Source of the DNA: Thiotrichaceae bacterium
GTDB taxonomy: Bacteria; Pseudomonadota; Gammaproteobacteria; Thiotrichales; Thiotrichaceae
DNA length: 5,180 nt
Direction: 5' to 3'
NCBI GenBank assembly: GCA_027009095.1
Contig: JALVDG010000043.1
Location: forward strand, 1-5,180
Shown here: in pieces, positions 1 to 5,007 of the stretch
Layout: each line of letters starts with the position of its first letter
Numbering within the stretch: the stretch's first letter is position 1
Notes under the pieces: model-generated
What the model saw: only the letters and a program-made list of their open reading frames with translations
What the model was told of the DNA's origin: nothing
Database searches by the model: none
Made by a program: the position numbers and the translations under genes

Positions 1-21
1 GCAATAACAAAATAACGAGAA

Positions 22-300
22 ATGAAACTATATGGGCTTTATTTAACTTACCTTTTACTAAAGTATTCATTATGTGGTTCATCCTATCCCCTTTTCTTAT
101 TTTTTCTTAGCAACAAACAGGAAATAACGTCCCAAAATTCTAACGCAGAATATTTATTTCAGGTTGAACAACCCCATAAAGCGCATAGCTGTTCTACACA
201 TGAGATCATCCAAGCTGGAATAAAAAAGCTGTTATATCCCCTTTTTAGAGCGCAAGTTAGAGACCGAGAGGGTATTTCGTATTCGCTTCTGATTCATTAG
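22..300 (+). CDS. Doubtful small ORF, 92 residues, probably not a gene
   Basis: This is the only sizeable reading frame in the left 325 bases, and I do not recognise the protein. Its first 30 residues are hydrophobic and rich in Leu and Tyr (positions about 3-30), which could suggest a membrane segment. A+T-rich noncoding DNA gives the same appearance. The only purine-rich stretch before the ATG is GAG two bases upstream, too close to act as a Shine-Dalgarno site. The rest has no motif and no usual domain composition. The frame runs convergently towards the end of the c-di-GMP gene. An 11-base direct repeat (TATCCCCTTTT at 85-95 and 235-245) lies in frame and gives a repeated YPLF. I see nothing else in 1-325 beyond short A+T-rich inverted repeats, and no RNA gene. 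A chance ORF or decayed sequence is the likelier reading. Confidence 0.15.
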   Translation: MKLYGLYLTYLLLKYSLCGSSYPLFLFFLSNKQEITSQNSNAEYLFQVEQPHKAHSCSTHEIIQAGIKKLLYPLFRAQVRDREGISYSLLIH

Positions 301-309
301 AGTAATTCT

Positions 310-323
310 AAATATTAATATTT
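310..323. repeat. 14-bp perfect A+T palindrome just past the GGDEF-EAL stop codon
   Basis: AAATATTAATATTT reads identically on both strands and starts three bases beyond the stop codon of the 326-2128 gene. A second short inverted repeat, TTAGA/TCTAA (297-301 and 307-311), overlaps its edge. Neither has G+C pairs plus a T-run, so this is not a convincing intrinsic terminator. It may only reflect base composition. Confidence 0.4.
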
Positions 324-325
324 TA

Positions 326-2128
326 TTATATATGAATTTTCAACATCTCGTCTAAAGGCTCTGGTTTAGAAATTCCATAGCCTTGACCATAATCAATAGA
401 AATGAGTCTTAATAGTTCAATAATTTCATCATTTTCGACATACTCAGCAATAATTTTTAACCCCATTGTATGCCCTACTTGAACGATTGACTGTACCATT
501 GCTCGTGCAACATCATCGGTTAAAATATCTTTAATAAAGATTCCATCTATCTTCAAATAATCTACCTTTAAAGATCGCAAATACCCATAAGAACTGACTC
601 CTGTACCAAAATCATCCAGAGAAAAACTACTACCCATTTCGCGCAGGGTATCAATAAATTTTTCAGCTAAATCTAAGTTACTAATAGCTACTTGCTCTGT
701 AATTTCAAAACAGAGCATACGCGGATCTATTTTAGCCGTATTAATCTCATTTAAGACAAAAGCTAAGAAGCCCTCATCATCTAAACTTGTACCAGATAAA
801 TTAATAGCGAAAACAGGGAGTGGGGCTTGCTGCTTTACCGCCTTCAACTGCTTAATTACATCTTTTACCACCCATCGATCTAAAACAGGCATCATTCCAT
901 AATTTTCTGCAACAGGGATGAACTCATCAGGAGGAATTATATTGCCGTCTTCATCATACATTCTTATCAAAACTTCATAATGACTAAATGGCAGTGCATA
1001 TTTTGACGGGGCTAAAGCGTGAATAGGCTGTGCAAATAAACGAAAGCGATTGTCTTTAAATGCTTGCTTTAAGTTCCAAACGCCTTTGATATTATCTTGG
1101 GCTTTCTTTACATCAGGATCATCCTCCCGATAGGCAACAATTCTATTCCCTCCTCTTTGGCGTGCAATGCTACAAGTAAGGTCAGCATTGGCTAATACTC
1201 GTGCAGGTGTCGTACTTTTTTTATCAACAAGAACAAAACCACCGCTGATTGTTACAGGATAAGTGACGCCATTCCAAACAAACCGAAATTCTTCATCAAT
1301 AGTTGTACGAATATGCATCATTATTTTAACTGCTGAGGCAAAGCTACGTTCACGCAACACTATCGCAAATTCATCTGCATTTAATCTGGCAACAAAGTCT
1401 ATAGAGTTGTCTACACTTTTTCGTAATAACGTAGCTACCTGACGGATCAAAGAGTCTCCCGCAGTGTAACCAATTGTATCATTGATATTTTTAAATTGAT
1501 CGATAGTAAGGTGAAAAAAGACATGCTTCGCACCATGCTTGCGTGAATCTCGCATGACAGCGTTAAGTTGTGCTTCAAGTGCCTTGCGATTATATAAGTT
1601 AGTTAAGCTATCTCGCTTCTCTACAATTTCTAACTTTGCCTCTAGTGTTTTACGCTCTGTAATATCCTTAAAGCTTAAAACATACGACTGCTTTTTTCTC
1701 TTACTATAATCAGTACCAATAGGAATAACATGCATCTCAGCTGTCAATATTTTTTTTCCCTTTAAACTGAGTTCACACTCTTTCCAATCTGAAGAATGAG
1801 AAAGCTTTTCGAGATTATTTATGGATAATTTGGTTTCAAAGTCGGTTAGTGAAAATAGTGTTTTATAATCTTTGCCGATAGCTCGTCTTAACTTTGTTCT
1901 AAGTACTTTTTCTGCAATGGGGTTAATATATAAAAGAATATCATTACTATTAATAATAATAATGGGGTAGGGAATAACTTTAAATGCCTCTTGTTTATAG
2001 TCCATTTCGGACTTACCAACACCGTCAGACTTTTTTTTACGATACAAAAAAAATCCAACAACAAACATCACACCAGCCAGTAATAACAAAAGCAGAGGAG
2101 TCATATATGCCGACAAAAACTCGATCAC
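326..2128 (-). CDS. Membrane-anchored PAS-GGDEF-EAL protein, predicted c-di-GMP phosphodiesterase
   Basis: This 600-residue signalling protein is predicted to hydrolyse cyclic di-GMP at the inner membrane with its domains in the cytoplasm. One transmembrane helix (about 9-29) is followed by a basic RKKK stop. Next come a PAS-like sensor (about 43-157, ending in the usual FKDITERK), a GGDEF domain (about 172-333) and an EAL domain (about 350-597). The GGDEF domain keeps DSLTNLYNR, D210 and N216-D217. Its signature, however, is NADEF (250-254), and the RxxD inhibitory site reads NSID. Cyclase activity is therefore doubtful; GTP may act as an allosteric ligand, as in some family members (inference). 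The EAL domain keeps E385 (EVL), N443, E475, D505-D506 (DDFGTG), K526, E562 and Q582. The start is GTG with AGGA eight bases upstream. A terminator upstream separates it from the ribosomal operon. Family assignment is firm; the signal sensed and the cellular target are unknown. Confidence 0.95.
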   Translation of the reverse strand: MIEFLSAYMTPLLLLLLAGVMFVVGFFLYRKKKSDGVGKSEMDYKQEAFKVIPYPIIIINSNDILLYINPIAEKVLRTKLRRAIGKDYKTLFSLTDFETKLSINNLEKLSHSSDWKECELSLKGKKILTAEMHVIPIGTDYSKRKKQSYVLSFKDITERKTLEAKLEIVEKRDSLTNLYNRKALEAQLNAVMRDSRKHGAKHVFFHLTIDQFKNINDTIGYTAGDSLIRQVATLLRKSVDNSIDFVARLNADEFAIVLRERSFASAVKIMMHIRTTIDEEFRFVWNGVTYPVTISGGFVLVDKKSTTPARVLANADLTCSIARQRGGNRIVAYREDDPDVKKAQDNIKGVWNLKQAFKDNRFRLFAQPIHALAPSKYALPFSHYEVLIRMYDEDGNIIPPDEFIPVAENYGMMPVLDRWVVKDVIKQLKAVKQQAPLPVFAINLSGTSLDDEGFLAFVLNEINTAKIDPRMLCFEITEQVAISNLDLAEKFIDTLREMGSSFSLDDFGTGVSSYGYLRSLKVDYLKIDGIFIKDILTDDVARAMVQSIVQVGHTMGLKIIAEYVENDEIIELLRLISIDYGQGYGISKPEPLDEMLKIHI

Positions 2129-2136
2129 TTGATATT

Positions 2137-2140
2137 TCCT
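2137..2140 (-). promoter_or_regulatory. Shine-Dalgarno site that fixes the GTG start of the GGDEF-EAL gene
   Basis: On the minus strand AGGA lies eight bases before GTG at 2128-2126. The next in-frame ATG is codon 9, inside the sequence leading into the transmembrane helix, and has no such site. This supports the GTG start. Confidence 0.65.
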
Positions 2141-2414
2141 AAATTTATTATTTTATACAGTTTTTTACATAAGAATGTGGCAAGAAAAATAAGCCCAGAT
2201 TTTCTAAAAAAGATTGAGGATGGTCAACGACCCGTTGGCTACTTTCCAATATAGTCATACTGGTTGCTGTATTAAAAAATCTATGCCACTAAACTCATTA
2301 TTTCTCTTTGTACAAAAAACCTTTTTATAGCAATACTTCCCCCGAAACGAGATGGTCAAACCAGTCGTCATTACTTATACCTTAAAAAGCCTGAACTAAA
2401 GCTGTATAGCAATA
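2141..2414. other. Intergenic stretch without a recognisable gene
   Basis: Nothing here looks coding; the longest ATG frame I noticed (plus strand from 2220) gives only 36 residues with no recognisable features. A 7-bp hairpin lies at 2223-2229/2233-2239 (GTCAACG with CGTTGGC, loop ACC). It pairs fully only in plus-strand RNA because of one wobble. The 9-mer GATGGTCAA occurs twice, at 2219-2227 and 2351-2359. These may be relics of a lost gene or element, but I cannot identify one. The left edge holds the translation and transcription start signals of the GGDEF-EAL gene. Confidence 0.5.
2152..2157 (-). promoter_or_regulatory. Possible -10 box for the GGDEF-EAL gene
   Basis: The minus strand reads TATAAA here, 12 bases before the Shine-Dalgarno site, which would give a short leader. 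The best upstream -35 candidate, TTGCCA, sits about 20 bases away, longer than normal spacing. The region is so A+T-rich that this box is only tentative. Confidence 0.25.
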
Positions 2415-2448
2415 AAAAAGGCCAATCCCTATTGGAATTGACCTTTTT
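2415..2448 (-). terminator. Rho-independent terminator of the rpsP-rimM-trmD-rplS operon
   Basis: The arms 2437-2448 and 2415-2426 form a 12-bp stem in minus-strand RNA, with a 10-base loop and a run of six U at the 3' side. One pair (2422/2441) is G-U in minus-strand RNA but would be a C-A mismatch in plus-strand RNA, so the structure serves the rplS side. An alternative inner hairpin, CCAAT-AGGG-ATTGG, can form within it because CAAT occurs twice on the 5' arm. The stem sits about 190 bases after the rplS stop and separates this operon from the next gene. Confidence 0.8.
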
Positions 2449-2480
2449 AAAGAAAGCTAGTACATCAACTACATTATATT

Positions 2481-2620
2481 TACCCTAAAGCTAACTACTC
2501 AGCCTGCACTCTATTTTTCCCAATTTCTACGTTAAAAGTGCTCATTTATACTTGTAAACTCCGCCCTTCTGCCTTGAACTCGAATAAAATAGAGCGCAAT
2601 CTGAGTAGCTACCACTAAAG
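2481..2620. repeat. Near-identical direct repeats flanking the structured element
   Basis: TACCCTAAAG (2481-2490) and TACCACTAAAG (2610-2620) differ by one inserted base and lie just outside the long inverted-repeat element. The arrangement resembles a target-site duplication around a short non-autonomous insertion of about 119 bp. Chance similarity in A+T-rich DNA is not excluded. Confidence 0.3.
2495..2608 (-). ncRNA. Candidate structured RNA element in the rplS 3' region
   Basis: Minus-strand RNA can fold this 114-nt stretch into one long interrupted hairpin. P1 is 8 bp (2601-2608 with 2495-2502). A symmetrical 3/3 internal loop follows, then P2 of 12 bp (2586-2597 with 2506-2517). After a larger internal loop comes an inner hairpin: arms 2563-2570/2534-2541 (8 positions with one G-A mismatch), a bulged G, tandem G-A pairs (2560-2561 against 2542-2543), then 2555-2559/2544-2548 closed by a six-base loop. 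Three pairs (2508/2595, 2535/2569, 2544/2559) are G-U in minus-strand RNA and would be C-A in plus-strand RNA, so the minus strand is the folding strand. It lies between the rplS stop and the operon terminator, so it should be part of the operon transcript. The function is unknown. It could be a 3'-UTR-derived RNA, a stabilising or processing element, or a transcribed MITE/REP-like repeat. Confidence 0.5.
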
Positions 2621-2639
2621 TATTAATAATCTTTCAGCT

Positions 2640-2984
2640 TTATACTTTTTCTTTAATACGTGCAGCTTTACCTGTTAGACCACGTAAATAGTAAAGCTTA
2701 GAACGACGCACATCGCCACGACGCTTAACTTCAATACTTGAAACCGTATTACTATAAGTTTGAAAAACACGCTCTACACCTTCACCATGCGATATTTTAC
2801 GAACGGTAAATGCTGAGTTTAAACCACGATTTTTCTTAGCAATAACAACGCCTTCAAATGCCTGTAGACGCTCACGCTCACCTTCCCTTACGCGAACTTG
2901 AACAACAATGGTATCGCCTGCATTGAATACAGGGATCTCTTTATTCATTTGCTCTGCTTCAAGCTGTTGGATAATATTACTCAT
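2640..2984 (-). CDS. rplS: 50S ribosomal protein L19
   Basis: L19 is a large-subunit protein located at the interface with the small subunit. The 114-residue product matches the family almost end to end (E. coli L19 is about 115). Recognisable blocks are the N-terminal [28 protein letters not shown] (about 20-35), [20 protein letters not shown] (about 41-60), the [17 protein letters not shown] stretch (about 62-78), and the basic C-terminal [17 protein letters not shown]. The ATG start is preceded by GAGG six bases upstream, a good site that fits high expression. It is the last gene of the operon, 49 bases after trmD, and is followed by a long structured 3' region before the terminator. Confidence 0.98.
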   Translation of the reverse strand: MSNIIQQLEAEQMNKEIPVFNAGDTIVVQVRVREGERERLQAFEGVVIAKKNRGLNSAFTVRKISHGEGVERVFQTYSNTVSSIEVKRRGDVRRSKLYYLRGLTGKAARIKEKV

Positions 2985-3015
2985 TCTATGCCTCTATTTT
3001 TCTCTGTATTCAATT

Positions 3016-3040
3016 AAGCTAATTATCAGTTAGTTAGCTT
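3016..3040 (-). promoter_or_regulatory. Inverted repeat spanning the trmD stop codon
   Basis: AAGCTAA (3016-3022) and TTAGCTT (3034-3040) are perfectly complementary around an 11-base spacer and include the trmD stop at 3034-3036. A shorter alternative pairing (3019-3022 with 3030-3033) is possible. No U-run follows on the minus strand, so it is not a classical terminator. It could mark an mRNA processing or stability boundary before rplS. Confidence 0.35.
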
Positions 3041-3777
3041 TTATCTAAAAAATCATGAAGAATTTTTTTATCTTCTTCACTTAAAACTCTATTTTTTAAC
3101 AACTCAGGTCTTCGCTGAGCAGTTCTTTGCAATGCTTGTTGCCGTCGCCACTTTGCAATACGCTGATGATCGCCACTTCTCAACACCTTAGGAACTTCTT
3201 TTCCCAAAAATACTCCTGGTCGCGTGTAATGAGGACAATCTAATAAACCAGCGGAAAAAGAGTCTTGTTCTGCCGAATCATTATGACCTAAAACATTGGG
3301 CAACAGGCGAGTGATAGTATCTATCATGACCATTGCACCCAGCTCTCCGCCACTAAGAACATAGTCTCCTATCGACCACTCTTCATCGACTACTAATTCT
3401 AAAACACGTTCATCAACACCTTCATAACGTCCACAAAGAAAAATAAAACCTTCTTCTTTTGACATTATTTTAGCTGCTGATTGATTCAAAGTTTTTCCTT
3501 GAGGACTTAGGTAAATAACTTTCGTTACAATACCTAACTCTTTATTTTTTGCTTTTGCATCGTCAACTGCAGATAGCAAACAATCAGGCTTCATTACCAT
3601 GCCAGGTCCACCACCGTAAGGTCTATCATCAACGGTACGATGTCTGTCACTTGTGTAATCTCTAGGATTCCAGCAATGTAAATCAATTAATTTTGCATCT
3701 GCCGCACGTCCCACTACGCCTGATGCAACAACTGCTTCTACCAATTCAGGAAATAAGGTAATAACATCAAAACGCAT
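3034..3777 (-). CDS. trmD: tRNA (guanine-N1-)-methyltransferase TrmD
   Basis: TrmD transfers a methyl group from S-adenosylmethionine to N1 of G37, next to the anticodon of tRNAs with G36, and so prevents +1 frameshifting. The 247 residues cover the full family (E. coli about 255). Visible motifs are [11 protein letters not shown] (50-60), YLSPQGKTL (89-97), the trefoil-knot SAM site with [11 protein letters not shown] (114-124) and [11 protein letters not shown] (135-145), then R157, the EQDSF segment whose D172 matches the family's catalytic Asp, and [10 protein letters not shown] (178-187). A C-terminal tRNA-binding domain contains [13 protein letters not shown]. The start is ATG with GAGG six bases before it. 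An overlapping out-of-frame ATG four bases upstream reads only three codons. It lies 23 bases after rimM. The final codons sit in a 7-bp inverted repeat. Confidence 0.98.
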   Translation of the reverse strand: MRFDVITLFPELVEAVVASGVVGRAADAKLIDLHCWNPRDYTSDRHRTVDDRPYGGGPGMVMKPDCLLSAVDDAKAKNKELGIVTKVIYLSPQGKTLNQSAAKIMSKEEGFIFLCGRYEGVDERVLELVVDEEWSIGDYVLSGGELGAMVMIDTITRLLPNVLGHNDSAEQDSFSAGLLDCPHYTRPGVFLGKEVPKVLRSGDHQRIAKWRRQQALQRTAQRRPELLKNRVLSEEDKKILHDFLDKS

Positions 3778-3800
3778 TCATTACCTCGTGCATCTGATTC

Positions 3801-4313
3801 CTAAAATTCAGGATCCCAATTTACAACTATCTGAGCTGTATATAAATCAACATTAACAATAACTTCGTCAACAATATAAGGGATATAACGTTCTCTATCG
3901 CCCTTTACCACTAACACATTATTACTGCCTGTTTCGAACAACCAAGACACCTTACCTAAACCAACACCATCTGCCGTTACAACAGATAAGCCTTCTAACT
4001 GAGACCAGTAATACTGCCCTTTAGGAAGCCGTGCTAATTGCTTTCTCTCTATAACAATTTTAGTGCCTATTAATTGAAACGCTTGATCAGGATCTGTTAC
4101 ACCTTCTAGCTGTGCAACAATAACCTTACCTTGACGACGACCATTCAGCACTTTAGTCGCTTGATAGTCATTTTGACGACGACTAAGCAACCATGTCTTA
4201 TATTTTACTATCTTCTCCCTTGGCTCAGTATATGAAAAAACCTTCACCCAACCTTTAACACCAAAAACACCTGAGATCTCGCCCATGTGTATGTAATCAG
4301 AAGATGTATTCAT
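3801..4313 (-). CDS. rimM: Ribosome maturation factor RimM
   Basis: RimM binds ribosomal protein S19 in the 30S head and helps process 16S rRNA. With the ATG start the protein has 170 residues. The N-terminal RimM domain opens with MGEISGVFGVKGWVKVFSYT (about 10-29). The C-terminal PRC-barrel begins near YYWSQLEGL (101-109); the two Tyr match residues needed for 30S binding in E. coli. ETGSNNVLVV (127-136), IPYI and a terminal WDPEF are typical. An in-frame TTG at 4331-4329 would add six residues (leader YDLFY). I prefer ATG because the TTG is buried in the stem of a strong hairpin and extra residues are not needed by comparison with E. coli. Neither start has a convincing Shine-Dalgarno site, which fits low output relative to the ribosomal protein genes. 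The stop is TAG. Confidence 0.95.
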   Translation of the reverse strand: MNTSSDYIHMGEISGVFGVKGWVKVFSYTEPREKIVKYKTWLLSRRQNDYQATKVLNGRRQGKVIVAQLEGVTDPDQAFQLIGTKIVIERKQLARLPKGQYYWSQLEGLSVVTADGVGLGKVSWLFETGSNNVLVVKGDRERYIPYIVDEVIVNVDLYTAQIVVNWDPEF

Positions 4314-4325
4314 ATAAAACAAGTC

Positions 4326-4351
4326 ATACAAAAAGCTTTGGCTCTTTGTAT
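4326..4351 (-). promoter_or_regulatory. 11-bp hairpin between rpsP and rimM
   Basis: Minus-strand RNA pairs 4341-4351 with 4326-4336 across 11 consecutive positions around a CAAA tetraloop. One pair (4344/4333) is G-U in this strand and a C-A mismatch in the other, so the fold belongs to the operon transcript. The 3' arm carries five U inside the stem but no U-run after it, so it is not a full terminator. It ends 12 bases before the rimM ATG and covers the alternative TTG start. Plausible roles are damping rimM-trmD translation, partial attenuation, or protecting the 3' end of an rpsP mRNA segment (inference). Confidence 0.6.
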
Positions 4352-4365
4352 TTTATCAAACAGAA

Positions 4366-4629
4366 TTAAGCTTCTGTTGATTCTGAAGCTACCGCAGCGT
4401 CTTTTATTAGCTTAGCAACACGACTAGACGTTTGTGCGCCTAAGTCTTTCCAATATTTAATACGATCATCTTCAAGATGTAGAGCTACTTCTTGACCGCG
4501 AGCTAAAGGATTATAATATCCTAAACGCTCAATGTATCCACTATCACGCGGTTTACGAGAGTCTGTAACTACAATATTGTAAAAAGGACGCTTCTTTGAA
4601 CCGCCTCGTGCTAAACGAATAGTAACCAT
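4366..4629 (-). CDS. rpsP: 30S ribosomal protein S16
   Basis: S16 is a small-subunit protein important for 30S assembly. The 87-residue product begins with the family hallmark [20 protein letters not shown] and continues with [23 protein letters not shown] (about 21-43) and [22 protein letters not shown]. The short C-terminal tail ([10 protein letters not shown]) is variable in the family. The length is close to that of E. coli S16 (82). It is the first gene of the operon. The ATG start has only a weak upstream match (GGTAAG, about 10 bases away), odd for a gene expected to be strongly translated. Stop is TAA, followed by a hairpin before rimM. Confidence 0.98.
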   Translation of the reverse strand: MVTIRLARGGSKKRPFYNIVVTDSRKPRDSGYIERLGYYNPLARGQEVALHLEDDRIKYWKDLGAQTSSRVAKLIKDAAVASESTEA

Positions 4630-4666
4630 AATTTGTATTCTTACCGTTGTATTGTATTTCAGTATA

Positions 4667-4690
4667 TCGTCTACGTTAATTGACGACGTA
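4667..4690 (-). promoter_or_regulatory. Competing short hairpins in the rpsP leader
   Basis: Two 5-bp stems are possible: TCGTC/GACGA (4667-4671 with 4682-4686) and TACGT/ACGTA (4672-4676 with 4686-4690). They share base 4686 and interleave, so they cannot form together as simple stems. They lie 37-61 bases before the rpsP start. The stems are short and may have no function. Confidence 0.2.
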
Positions 4691-4705
4691 CAAAATGCCT
4701 TAGTT

Positions 4706-4711
4706 ATTATA
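4706..4711 (-). promoter_or_regulatory. Possible proximal -10 box for the rpsP operon
   Basis: The minus strand has a perfect TATAAT here, which would start transcription about 70 bases before rpsP. The nearest -35-like hexamer, TTGATT (4732-4737), is 20 bases away, longer than ideal. The region is A+T-rich, so chance occurrence is possible. Confidence 0.35.
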
Positions 4712-4777
4712 GAAATTTTTAAACAAGTCTAAATCAACTTAATCAAAGTTTCCTATAAACTTCACCAAAAAAATAAT

Positions 4778-4789
4778 CGCGCAATTCTA
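4778..4789 (-). promoter_or_regulatory. Possible distal -10 box with GC-rich discriminator for the rpsP operon
   Basis: The minus strand reads TAGAAT (4784-4789) followed by TGCGCG. A GC-rich discriminator just after the -10 box is typical of stringently controlled rRNA and ribosomal protein promoters, and such a run is unusual in this A+T-rich stretch. The -35 region is poor (a T-tract preceded by CTTTC). The resulting leader would be about 147 bases. Confidence 0.4.
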
Positions 4790-5007
4790 CTCTTTATGTA
4801 AAAAAAAGAAAGCACTAATTTTATTTTTAATAGAAGCTTATAAAACAAGGGAAAACAGACAATGTAAGGCTCAGATTAACAATACCATCCGACGAAATTA
4901 CTCACCTATAGGCAATTTTATTGGTAAAGTTAGCACCTTAGATACGAATACTCCCCCCCAAAGATCGTATCTAACTCCTTAATCATTAATAATAAAAACA
5001 AAAAAAT
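4790..5007. other. Divergent intergenic region between rpsP and the exported-protein gene
   Basis: I see no gene here. In the related E. coli neighbourhood ffh lies upstream of rpsP, but no part of it is visible. The stretch is A+T-rich with homopolymer runs (eight A at 4800-4807, seven C at 4953-4959). It contains the 10-bp inverted repeat described separately. No convincing sigma-70 promoter reads towards the gene at 5008. Confidence 0.5.
4938..4974. repeat. Perfect 10-bp inverted repeat upstream of the exported-protein gene
   Basis: TTAGATACGA (4938-4947) and TCGTATCTAA (4965-4974) are exact reverse complements around a 17-base spacer containing seven consecutive C. The repeat ends 33 bases before the ATG at 5008. 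No T-run follows, so it is not a terminator. It could be a two-site operator with centres about 27 bases apart, or a leader hairpin with a C-rich loop in the plus-strand mRNA. Confidence 0.5.

Noticed and set aside
223..246. Possible intrinsic terminator for the GGDEF-EAL gene (AAAAAG...CTTTTT)
   Set aside because: The 6-bp stem has a single G-C pair and a 12-base loop, so it is too weak to claim as a terminator.
230..296. Minus-strand 22-codon frame starting at 296
   Set aside because: It is too short, with no Shine-Dalgarno site and no recognisable motif.
22..300. 92-residue plus-strand ORF as a confident gene
   Set aside because: It has no ribosome binding site, no recognisable domain, and a composition explained by A+T-rich DNA. 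It is kept only as a low-confidence entry.
2220..2330. Plus-strand 36-codon frame
   Set aside because: It has no ribosome binding site, no family resemblance and ordinary chance length. A transposase fragment was considered but nothing matches.
2495..2608. 6S RNA or another classical housekeeping ncRNA
   Set aside because: The length, lack of the 6S open central bubble and consensus, and position inside the rplS transcript do not fit.
4680..4710. Plus-strand TTGACG...TATTAT as a promoter for the exported-protein gene
   Set aside because: The spacing to TATTAT is 19 bases, and it would leave a leader of about 300 bases. It also overlaps the rpsP leader and the minus-strand TATAAT, so I do not claim it.
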